Virus record (IMG/VR): IMGVR_UViG_3300027730_000051
Location: 1-42,972 of that record
From: a virus
Strand: one strand, 5' to 3'
DNA: 42,972 bases
Of this stretch, positions 23,750 through 30,063 are shown one piece after another. How positions within the stretch are numbered: the stretch's first letter is position 1; every line of letters starts with the position of its first letter. The notes under the pieces were generated by a model, which saw only the letters and a program-made list of their open reading frames with translations, had not been told where the DNA came from and searched no databases. The position numbers were made by a program, and so were the translations under genes.

Positions 23750-24093
23750 ACTGTGTCTTTCCACTTACAGGAGAGTTTGTCCATATGCTCTCTAAAATAG
23801 TGACGTTCATATGCAAGTTGGTCTTGATATGCTTTACGTTTTTCTTCAAGAGCTTTAATGAATTGAGCTTCTGCTTCTATTCTTTCAGCTTTATGCTCTG
23901 CTTGCATTTTAGGAATAGTCACAGTTGTGTGATGTATCACTAACCACACAGCAAAAGCAAGACCACCAAAGTGTGGAATTAACTGTGCCCAACTAGGTAG
24001 TAGTACCTCAGCTTGAGCAAAGATTCCTAGTCCCGAAAATAGTAAGGCTAACGTACCTAACAAAAGTTCAACTCCATCTTCTAATAGTCTCAT
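23746..24093 (-). CDS. Holin-like membrane protein with coiled coil
   Basis: The 115-aa protein has two hydrophobic segments (LLLGTLALLFSGLGIFAQ at about 10-27 and IPHFGGLAFAVWLVIHH at about 39-55). A charged coiled coil follows (MQAEHKAERIEAEAQFIKALEEKRKAYQDQ is one continuous helix, cited in part as AEHKAERIEAEAQ). The layout fits a holin or a membrane-anchored lysis accessory. It lies near the metalloprotease and fibre genes, a plausible lysis or entry region, though no endolysin is seen in the window. Confidence 0.5.
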   Translation of the reverse strand: MRLLEDGVELLLGTLALLFSGLGIFAQAEVLLPSWAQLIPHFGGLAFAVWLVIHHTTVTIPKMQAEHKAERIEAEAQFIKALEEKRKAYQDQLAYERHYFREHMDKLSCKWKDTV

Positions 24094-24108
24094 TTTGTTT
24101 TCGTGTTC

Positions 24109-24288
24109 CTAGAGTGTAGATTCAGTAGGTTGGACAGGTTCAGGTTTTGCTTTTTTACGGTTCATCAAAACTTGGTTGATTTGACTAAAGTTTTGATTAA
24201 GTAATTCAATCTGTGCCATAACGTCATAAGCTAAAGCTTTGAGTTCTACATCAGACATGTCGTTTAGGTTAATTTCTGTAGCAGCCAT
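24109..24288 (-). CDS. Small helical protein, 59 aa
   Basis: The ATG at 24288 is chosen because CCCCCAGGAAATC lies directly before it, a strong ribosome-binding site that is also a copy of the window-wide motif. A longer frame to 24420 has no such support. The product is a helix (VELKALAYDVMAQIELLNQN) with a Lys-rich patch and a Pro/Thr tail (KAKPEPVQPTESTL). No family is recognised. Confidence 0.6.
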   Translation of the reverse strand: MAATEINLNDMSDVELKALAYDVMAQIELLNQNFSQINQVLMNRKKAKPEPVQPTESTL

Positions 24289-24311
24289 GATTTCCTGGGG
24301 GAGGTTTTGGG

Positions 24312-24509
24312 TTAATCTTGAATTCCGTCGAAGTTCTCTACTTCGAATCGGTAACAGTCTCGGCAATGGTTTTCGCCAAATATCATATCGAGCACCTTCA
24401 TTACCACAAACCAGTTGCATCGATACGATCTACTCGAAAGCATTTCGTAACGCTTCCCATCAAGCAAAGCATTGATTAGGCAACTGGTTGCAACAAATAC
24501 GGTGTTCAT
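24312..24509 (-). CDS. Hypothetical Cys-rich protein, 65 aa
   Basis: Its ATG overlaps the stop of the 24506-24772 frame (ATGA), which supports translation. The sequence starts MNTVFVATSCLINALL, is aromatic and Cys-rich in the middle (SYRCNWFVV, CRDCYRFEV) and ends NFDGIQD. No family is recognised. It belongs to a segment (about 24.3-26.8 kb) that lacks strict TCCTGGGG sites and appears less AT-rich by eye. Confidence 0.5.
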   Translation of the reverse strand: MNTVFVATSCLINALLDGKRYEMLSSRSYRCNWFVVMKVLDMIFGENHCRDCYRFEVENFDGIQD

Positions 24510-24772
24510 GTTATTTGACTTGCAGCAAAAAATGCTGCATCCATTTGTTCACTAGTCAATCCTAGTGATGCTCCCATTTGTTGCACCAACGGATCATCAC
24601 GCAGCACTACTAGGCCATATTCCCATCGTACTTGAGCAATCTTTCGAGTTGTCTCATCTGGTATTGCCTGGATCATGCCAGCAACGGTTTCTAGGTCGAT
24701 ACCGTTGGACAGTAGCCAATGTTGGCCCCTAGGTCGAAAGCTAGTGCTGGTGTTATACCCAAGGTGTAATGC
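24506..24772 (-). CDS. Open frame without AUG start, 88 codons
   Basis: This frame reads like a genuine protein: FRPRGQHWLLSNGIDLE, then MIQAIPDETTRKIAQVRWEYG and a helical end (GLTSEQMDAAFFAASQIT). Its stop overlaps the next ATG. The protein-like sequence starts well before the first ATG (24676, which would give 56 aa). No ATG, GTG or TTG precedes that point in frame after the stop at 24773-24775. It overlaps the end of the metalloprotease gene by 20 bases, in the +1 frame. Frameshifted translation from the upstream gene, a rare CTG start, or a recent frameshift mutation are possible. Confidence 0.5.
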   Translation of the reverse strand, partial: ALHLGYNTSTSFRPRGQHWLLSNGIDLETVAGMIQAIPDETTRKIAQVRWEYGLVVLRDDPLVQQMGASLGLTSEQMDAAFFAASQIT

Positions 24773-25340
24773 TCAAGGATTGCTTGATAGCTGTAACCCA
24801 GTCCCTTGAACAATTGCAAACATGACTATCTAGCATATCCTCAGATTCGAAATCAGACGCCATTAAAGCGTTTACGCTTTTAGGTGCAACTGCATAGGCA
24901 TCTCGCATTGCGTTAGATTGTTGCCAAGGTCTCGTTGCATTCACCCAAGCATAGGCACGCATGAAGTTGCAATCTTGCTGCGTGAAGTTGCCTGCGGTGC
25001 CTCCGTTAGTTGCCATAATGTGCGGCTGTCCCAAGTGAGACGGACCCCCGGCCAAGTGCATGAACTCATGGCATAGTAGGCGACATTGTTGGTAGCTACT
25101 ACCGAAACGGAAGTAACTGCTGATCTGAATGATCCTATTGCCTATGTCGGCTTGCATGACTGCTGCTCGGGAGGTATTGAGCAGCTTAACCCTAGCACTA
25201 GCATAATCCGTTTGCCGGACAAACTTGATTGCCCAGTACCGTGACATGCAGTCGAAGTGCCGTTGCACTTCATTAAATCGATAGGTTGGGTTGTACCCAA
25301 CATTGCGATCAGTTGCTAGTGACCATGTTATTGTTCTCAT
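24753..25340 (-). CDS. Metzincin-like metalloprotease, 195 aa
   Basis: The core CHEFMHLAGGPSHLGQPHIMA carries a zinc-binding HExxH (H91, E92, H95), a Gly, a further His (H102) and IMA (M109), which matches the metzincin/matrixin Met-turn. The spacing HExxHxxGGPSH is one residue longer than the usual HExxHxxGxxH. The N-terminus (TITWSLATDRNVGY, RYWAIKFVRQTDYASARV) fits the family's beta sheet. There is no signal peptide, so it is probably virion-bound and acts on a host surface or maturation substrate. It overlaps both neighbouring frames. Confidence 0.75.
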   Translation of the reverse strand: MRTITWSLATDRNVGYNPTYRFNEVQRHFDCMSRYWAIKFVRQTDYASARVKLLNTSRAAVMQADIGNRIIQISSYFRFGSSYQQCRLLCHEFMHLAGGPSHLGQPHIMATNGGTAGNFTQQDCNFMRAYAWVNATRPWQQSNAMRDAYAVAPKSVNALMASDFESEDMLDSHVCNCSRDWVTAIKQSLSITPWV

Positions 25341-25852
25341 TCCGGCACCCGATAAGCTTCTTCTCGTGTGGCGTCTCGCATGATTTCGGTGACTTCATCG
25401 GCATCGAACACACCCGATTGCAGAACGTAGCCAACGAGTTGCTGGAAGTCTGTCGAATCGAGAATCACCGGCCACTCAACGTGATTCTTTCGGTACAGTT
25501 CAATGGTCTTTCCAACTGTCACAAGCTGCGGATTGTCCGAAGTCAACAGCGTCACCATATCTTCTTTTGAAACGCGGCTATAGAACGCTTCACCATCGAG
25601 CCAACGCGGGTTGTATGGTCGGTACTGTTCTAGTGATTCAATCGTCGCTTGCAGCGTTGCAATGGTTGCAAGTCGTTGCAGTAAGTCGTTTTCCAACTTG
25701 TTTAACGCTTTTTCGTGTTCGGTCTTCAACTCTGCAATAGCTTTAGCATGATCGGCAAGAGCCTTTTGGTTCTCTTTGTATAGCTGGTCATTCGATGCTA
25801 CCAAAGCATTGCGGCTATTGGTCATTGCTTCTAGTTGTTCTTCGATTGTCAT
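25337..25852 (-). CDS. Coiled-coil protein, 171 aa
   Basis: Residues 1-80 form a long coiled coil (LYKENQKALADHAKAIAELK, LENDLLQRLATIATLQATIE). A globular part follows (PYNPRWLDGEAFYSRVSKE, FQQLVGYVLQSGVFDADEV). The globular half resembles small proteins often encoded beside tail fibres. The ATG follows directly on the fibre gene, and the stop overlaps the metalloprotease start. It may be a fibre chaperone or a trimerising adapter, by position. Confidence 0.55.
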   Translation of the reverse strand: MTIEEQLEAMTNSRNALVASNDQLYKENQKALADHAKAIAELKTEHEKALNKLENDLLQRLATIATLQATIESLEQYRPYNPRWLDGEAFYSRVSKEDMVTLLTSDNPQLVTVGKTIELYRKNHVEWPVILDSTDFQQLVGYVLQSGVFDADEVTEIMRDATREEAYRVPE

Positions 25853-25854
25853 AG

Positions 25855-26796
25855 TTAAAATGCCCTCTTGACTGATACGTTGTCGATGGTTCCGGTAAAT
25901 GCTGCCCCGCCCCTAAACAGAATTGTTCTTATTGTGTCCGCAGGGCTTTTGTGATGAAGAAAAGAATATGTACCGCTTCCGTTGATTGTGGTTACTGCGC
26001 CTGGGCCTGAACCACTTGAGCCAAGAAATACCTGTACTGATCCACTCGTGAGGGATACGCTAAAACTGATAATGTACGTTCTGCCCAATTCAACGGCAGG
26101 AAGGTTTTGTTGAATGTCGCGAAAGGACACCACACCAGTAGCAACAGCAACCCCACCGCTAATGCTCCAACCAACTCCCATGGCCCATCCAGTGCCTACC
26201 GAAAAGTCACCATTGGTTACGAGTTCGGGGAAAACAAGTGAGCCAGTGTAGGAAAGTGTTCCGGTGATTGCTACAGCACCTGACGTTACTCCGACAACAG
26301 AGACATTTGCAATAGATATAGACGCCCCTCTACCACTTGCGGCGTTCAGAGCACTATCTCCTTGAGACGATTGATAAAATCCCGTATTGGCCGCTGTCTC
26401 AGCAAGCGTGCCGTTACGCAAAGCCACATAGGAAATGTCCCAAGATGGGCAATTTAGAACACCTCGAAGCGAACCTCCTGCTGCTTGCAGTAATCGAATA
26501 CCTTGGTTGGTGACTGTCCCGCTAGCAGTCAAAGCCCCATTGATCGTCTGCCCACCAGCAGTGGTAATGACTTTATTGCCGTTGAAGTCTAAACCGGTAT
26601 TGTCGGCAGAAAGGAAGTAGTCGCCGTCACCTACAGAATCATAAAGAATTACACCACCAACACGAATCGACATTGATCCACTATCTAGTAGTGCGTAGTC
26701 AGCCAAGATACTTTTTACCCACTCAGTGTTAGCAATACGAGTGTTATTGCTATTTGATGGTGCAGTAGGTGAGTATCGAGGTCGTGTTGTTATCAT
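25855..26796 (-). CDS. Tail fibre with carbohydrate-binding-like C-terminus
   Basis: The 313-aa protein begins with a fibre attachment-type segment (TEWVKSILADYALLDSG). It continues with Gly/Ser/Ala/Thr-rich fibre sequence (ITTAGGQTINGALTASGTV, GAVAITGTLSYTG) and ends in a jelly-roll-like module. That module starts NGDFSVGTGWAMGVGWSISGG and ends GTIDNVSVK, the pattern of CBM4/9-type carbohydrate-binding domains. It probably recognises a host glycan. ATGA links it to the preceding gene. Confidence 0.7.
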   Translation of the reverse strand: MITTRPRYSPTAPSNSNNTRIANTEWVKSILADYALLDSGSMSIRVGGVILYDSVGDGDYFLSADNTGLDFNGNKVITTAGGQTINGALTASGTVTNQGIRLLQAAGGSLRGVLNCPSWDISYVALRNGTLAETAANTGFYQSSQGDSALNAASGRGASISIANVSVVGVTSGAVAITGTLSYTGSLVFPELVTNGDFSVGTGWAMGVGWSISGGVAVATGVVSFRDIQQNLPAVELGRTYIISFSVSLTSGSVQVFLGSSGSGPGAVTTINGSGTYSFLHHKSPADTIRTILFRGGAAFTGTIDNVSVKRAF

Positions 26797-27110
26797 ATGT
26801 CTTCAAGTACTAAATCGAAGGTTTTGTTTGTTTCTGTTGAACCGGTTTTAATTCTTATCTGTCCTGCCCCTCTTGTGATTTCTGGGGGGATTGGAACCGA
26901 TATGGATGGTACCACTGTTAGTGAGAATGCTGTCCCATCTTCTTTTCTAGCTGGAAGATAGACCGTAGCATCTATACTTAGTTCGAAAGAGATTGTTGTT
27001 GAAACAAGTCCGGCAGGAATGTTTAACCGAGAAAGGAATCTACCTCGACAGTTAACTGAACCCGAAGTTGTGCCTGATGCAATTTCAGCTTGTGTATTGA
27101 ATGGTCTCAT
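26793..27110 (-). CDS. Small beta-rich virion protein, 105 aa
   Basis: The ATG at 27110 is preferred because it overlaps the previous stop (ATGA). The product starts MRPFNTQAEIASGTTSG, is beta-rich (FELSIDATVYLPARK, FSLTVVPSISVPIPP) and ends FDLVLEDI, with no signal peptide. It sits between a secreted protein and the tail fibre in a chain of 4-base overlaps. It may be a capsid- or fibre-associated protein. No family is recognised. Confidence 0.55.
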   Translation of the reverse strand: MRPFNTQAEIASGTTSGSVNCRGRFLSRLNIPAGLVSTTISFELSIDATVYLPARKEDGTAFSLTVVPSISVPIPPEITRGAGQIRIKTGSTETNKTFDLVLEDI

Positions 27111-27811
27111 TTGAGGCAATCTTTGCAAAGGGTTTCAGTTAGTGCTTTGATTGCTTCACGGTATTGTGCTTCTGGAATCAAAGCTAGTTCTTTGTCGACC
27201 GGTACTCTCCACAAAGAATACCAAGAATTTTTATACAAGTCACTTGGTCTGTTACCAAAAACAATTCCAACTGTATTTTTTACAGCCATTTTTGTTTCAG
27301 CTACAGATAAGTTTCTTGTAGCTTCTAAAGCAGACAATAAAGAAGTTCTAAGAGCTTCTGTTGTTGTTGGGTCTTGTAAAGCTTTAAGACCCATTGTCGA
27401 TGCTTTACGAAGTTCATTGTAAGAAGGATCAACCGGAGTTGGAACAGGAGTCGGTGTTGGAGTAGGTGGAGTAATTATTGGAGTAGTTGGTGGTGGAGTT
27501 AAACTCTTAACAACTACTTTATGAAAAGCATACTCGATGTTGGCATTCTTGTCTGCGACAATTAAACCGAACGAGTACGTTCCTGGGGTGGGAATAGAGA
27601 AGAAGATGTTCGATGCACAAGATGCTGAACTCGACTTTAGTTCTTCTGGAATGATCCAGACCTTATTGTCTCCTACAGCATCTTCATGAGAAAGAAACAG
27701 TAAGGTGCCAGCAAGAACTTCTGTTGGTCCTTTGATGATTGCTTTTGTTTGAGCAAATGTTTGGTTACAGAAAGCAAGCAACAAACTTAGAGATATTACA
27801 AAGTTTTTCAT
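27107..27811 (-). CDS. Secreted PKD-like protein with Pro/Thr linker
   Basis: A clear signal peptide (MKNFVISLSLLLAFCNQTFAQ) is followed by a beta domain at ~22-105 (GPTEVLAGTLLFLS, PGTYSFGLIVADKNANIEYAFHKVVV) like a PKD/immunoglobulin fold. A Pro/Thr linker (TPPPTTPIITPPTPTPTP) comes next. The helical C-terminal domain (~128-234) has Trp residues and CKDC near the end. Export from the infected cell is expected, which is unusual inside a virion gene block. A role at the cell envelope, or as an unusual virion component, is possible. Confidence 0.65.
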   Translation of the reverse strand: MKNFVISLSLLLAFCNQTFAQTKAIIKGPTEVLAGTLLFLSHEDAVGDNKVWIIPEELKSSSASCASNIFFSIPTPGTYSFGLIVADKNANIEYAFHKVVVKSLTPPPTTPIITPPTPTPTPVPTPVDPSYNELRKASTMGLKALQDPTTTEALRTSLLSALEATRNLSVAETKMAVKNTVGIVFGNRPSDLYKNSWYSLWRVPVDKELALIPEAQYREAIKALTETLCKDCLK

Positions 27812-27846
27812 GATACACCTGGGATAAGTTATGAACTAAAGAAAGA

Positions 27847-27874
27847 CTAGACTAAAAAGGTATTCTTAGCCTAG
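27847..27874 (-). terminator. Possible weak terminator
   Basis: On the minus strand CTAGGCTAA pairs with TTAGTCTAG (9 bp, one G-U) and is followed by TCTTTCTTT. It lies between the 27915 stop and the 27811 start. The T-tract is interrupted. Confidence 0.35.
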
Positions 27875-27914
27875 CCGATAGTAAAAGCGTAATCGATAAA
27901 CCGCTTAGACTAAG

Positions 27915-28385
27915 TTATGAAACTCGTGGAGTGATTGTAGGTTTTACAACTGAAGGAACGTGACTTGAATGTCCGCTCTTGTCTGTATCAAGGACAGTAG
28001 AATCTACCATCTTTGGTTGCTTTCTCTTGTCGATCAAGAATTTGATGATTTCAAGAATGATTGGAATGTAGATTGACCAATTTTTGCTCTTTGGGTCGTC
28101 TCGAAGAACTTGAATAGATGCTTCGGTGACTTCACCTTCTTCATCTTTGAATGCACCTTCAAGCTTGGTAACGAGGTCTTCGTATTCAAGTTCGGAAAGG
28201 ATTCCGGTTTGATCGAGGGTAACACCAACTGGATCGAAGCTTGAAATTAAAGTACCGGATAACCACAAGGTGTCTTGTAGTAGCGACATCGATACACCGG
28301 AGTTAGGTACTTCTCGGAGTCTACCGATAAGTGCAAACAAGCAAGTGAATTCAAACTTTGGAGGAAATTGTGCTGTGCAGGACAT
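27915..28385 (-). CDS. Hypothetical protein, 156 aa
   Basis: I do not recognise this protein. It starts MSCTAQFPPKFEF and has a helix-rich middle (LSELEYEDLVTKLEGAFKDEEGEV is one acidic stretch, cited in part as YEDLVTKLEG). A hydrophobic helix follows (YIPIILEIIKFLIDKRK), possibly membrane-associated. It ends in a Ser/Pro/Thr/Val-rich tail. It is followed by a possible weak terminator and then the secreted protein gene. Confidence 0.55.
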   Translation of the reverse strand: MSCTAQFPPKFEFTCLFALIGRLREVPNSGVSMSLLQDTLWLSGTLISSFDPVGVTLDQTGILSELEYEDLVTKLEGAFKDEEGEVTEASIQVLRDDPKSKNWSIYIPIILEIIKFLIDKRKQPKMVDSTVLDTDKSGHSSHVPSVVKPTITPRVS

Positions 28386-28413
28386 TTTACAAAACTTTCT
28401 GGGAAGAAGGAAA

Positions 28414-28614
28414 CTAGACTACAATGTTTTCAATGTTGACGGGTGTTTGGTTTTCGTTGAGAACAACAACAACTTGACCACCACCAAGAACGTAAGCTTC
28501 GGCAGAGATTGTTGCTTCTCTACCATTGTACATTACTTTGCTACCGATGTCGTGTTGTTCATTAAATTCATTAGCTCTTTTCCAAGCTAAGAACATTACT
28601 TGACTGTACTTCAT
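28414..28614 (-). CDS. Small SH3-like conserved phage protein, 66 aa
   Basis: A short helix (KYSQVMFLAWKRANEFNEQH) leads into a beta unit: IGSKVMYNGREATISAEAYVLGGG, VVVVLN, NIENIVV. The order G-x-x-V-x-Y, A-x-V-L-G-G, V-V-V resembles a small SH3-like protein I know from many phages with planctomycete-like content. Its function is unknown. CCCCAGAAAATCCCAG precedes the ATG, so the motif core again occurs next to a start. Confidence 0.55.
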   Translation of the reverse strand: MKYSQVMFLAWKRANEFNEQHDIGSKVMYNGREATISAEAYVLGGGQVVVVLNENQTPVNIENIVV

Positions 28615-28673
28615 TTCTGGGATTTTCTGGGGAAGGAGACAAGAAACAGTTATGGCATAAATGGAGGATGTAT

Positions 28674-29606
28674 CTATATGTGCAGCAGGTCAGCAACCAT
28701 TGCTTTGACAAGATCAAGGCTGTTAGGCATCCCTACACCCCAGAAATCGTCACGACCAGTTGGTCCTTTGTCTGTGCTGTACTTGACAAGAAGGTTTCGA
28801 ATGTCTTGTAGAGTAAGACGAGCTTTACCTTCTCGTTTGTTACGAGAGTTTAGCAAAGCACAAAGACCAGCAAAGAATGGTGTAGCCATACTTGTACCGG
28901 ACATTGATCGATAACCATTGGTTGTTGAACAAGAGACAATGTCTTCACCTGGACAACAAACATCTAGTTCACGACCACCGGAAGAAAATCCAGATCGTTG
29001 ACCGTTTTTGCTGTAAGCACCAATACACAAACCTTCTTGAATGTATCGGCCAGGGAATCCAATTGTATTACGAGTGCCATTGAAACCGGAATTGCCGGCA
29101 GCACTAACGACGATGATGCCTTTAGAGACAGCTAGTTCCATAGCTTTTCTCATAGGCTCATATGGAGAACCAGAACCAAGAGACATGCTAATGATGTCAA
29201 CATCTTGTTCGATTGCCCATAAAATACCGTCAGCAATTCCTTGAGAAGAACCGCTACCGGAGTTGGAAAGAACTTTTCCAACATACAACTTAGCATTAGG
29301 AGCTACACCTACGTTGGTACCTAAGACAGTACCTGCACAATGTGTGCCATGAGAATTGCCGTCTCTCCAATTTTCACCACGGATGAAAGATTGAGCAGCG
29401 TCGGGTTCAGGTAGTTCATCGTGACTATTCATGCCTGTATCGAGAACAGCAACTTTAGAAAAGTCACCTTTCTCAATTTCATGAATTTGTTGAAACAAAT
29501 CTTTTGGTCGGTGCCAAAGATTGGTTGGTGTTGCATAGATACCAACTTCAGATTTTAAGTCTGGTGGTAATTGTACAATCGGTGAGCCGTCTAATGCTAA
29601 GTCCAT
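28674..29606 (-). CDS. Subtilisin-like serine protease (S8), 310 aa
   Basis: All catalytic elements of the S8 family are present. They are VAVLDTGMN (D56), NSHGTHCAGT (H86), AAGNSG (oxyanion N172) and SGTSMATPFFAG (S239). The full domain runs from about residue 45 to 300, and the ~45-residue N-terminal segment is too short for a usual pro-domain. There is no signal peptide, so it acts in the cytoplasm or virion. It sits just behind a bracketed sigma-70-like promoter and before the head genes. Maturation of virion proteins or attack on a host protein are both possible. Subtilisin genes are uncommon in phages. Confidence 0.9.
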   Translation of the reverse strand: MDLALDGSPIVQLPPDLKSEVGIYATPTNLWHRPKDLFQQIHEIEKGDFSKVAVLDTGMNSHDELPEPDAAQSFIRGENWRDGNSHGTHCAGTVLGTNVGVAPNAKLYVGKVLSNSGSGSSQGIADGILWAIEQDVDIISMSLGSGSPYEPMRKAMELAVSKGIIVVSAAGNSGFNGTRNTIGFPGRYIQEGLCIGAYSKNGQRSGFSSGGRELDVCCPGEDIVSCSTTNGYRSMSGTSMATPFFAGLCALLNSRNKREGKARLTLQDIRNLLVKYSTDKGPTGRDDFWGVGMPNSLDLVKAMVADLLHI

Positions 29607-29680
29607 AGTACTACCTAATTAGTTAGGCAGAACTTTTTGTTTACAACTTACAAAGTTGTCAAGCTAAAACTCACTAGAGT

Positions 29681-29792
29681 TGTATCTTGGTAGGATACAA
29701 AAAGTCTGCGACCTGCAATACATTATACGCAAGAGCGAATAAAAAAGCAAGGATAATTTTCCGCAGAATTATTGTATCACGGGAAGATACAA
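29681..29792 (-). promoter_or_regulatory. Sigma-70-like promoter between two palindromic operators
   Basis: On the minus strand TTGCTT (29745-29750) and TATAAT (29722-29727) are separated by exactly 17 bases, a near-consensus bacterial promoter. One TTGTATC-N7-GATACAA palindrome lies upstream (29772-29792) and one downstream (29680-29700) of it, close to the expected transcript start near 29715. These match the five palindromes at 4545-4940. The arrangement suits repression by a looping dimeric protein. The promoter drives the subtilisin-like gene and the genes behind it. Confidence 0.75.
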
Positions 29793-29832
29793 ATGCTGGT
29801 GTTTACTATTCTTCTAATATTATACTAACAAA

Positions 29833-30063
29833 TTATTTGATAGCTTGTTTCTTTCTTATGTTCATGAATTCGTTTGTTAGTATATGGATTTCAGAATTGA
29901 TATCTTGCATTTGTTGATTCATTTCATCACTACAAAGACCAGCGGCAGGACCGTATTTTATTCCTAGTTCTGTTAAAGTTTTGTGTGCTTTCTTAATACT
30001 GTTCAATGCTTCAATTGTTTTGATTGAATCTTCAAAAGTGTATCTAGTAGTTGGCTTGCTCAT
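29833..30063 (-). CDS. Small helical protein after terminase, 76 aa
   Basis: The ATG at 30063 follows AGGA by about eight bases and overlaps the terminase stop by 20 bases; the longer frame to 30099 is not supported. The protein is almost wholly helical (YTFEDSIKTIEALNSIKKAH, EMNQQMQDINSEIHILTNEF). No family is recognised. It closes the terminase operon, in front of the operator-promoter island. Confidence 0.55.
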   Translation of the reverse strand: MSKPTTRYTFEDSIKTIEALNSIKKAHKTLTELGIKYGPAAGLCSDEMNQQMQDINSEIHILTNEFMNIRKKQAIK

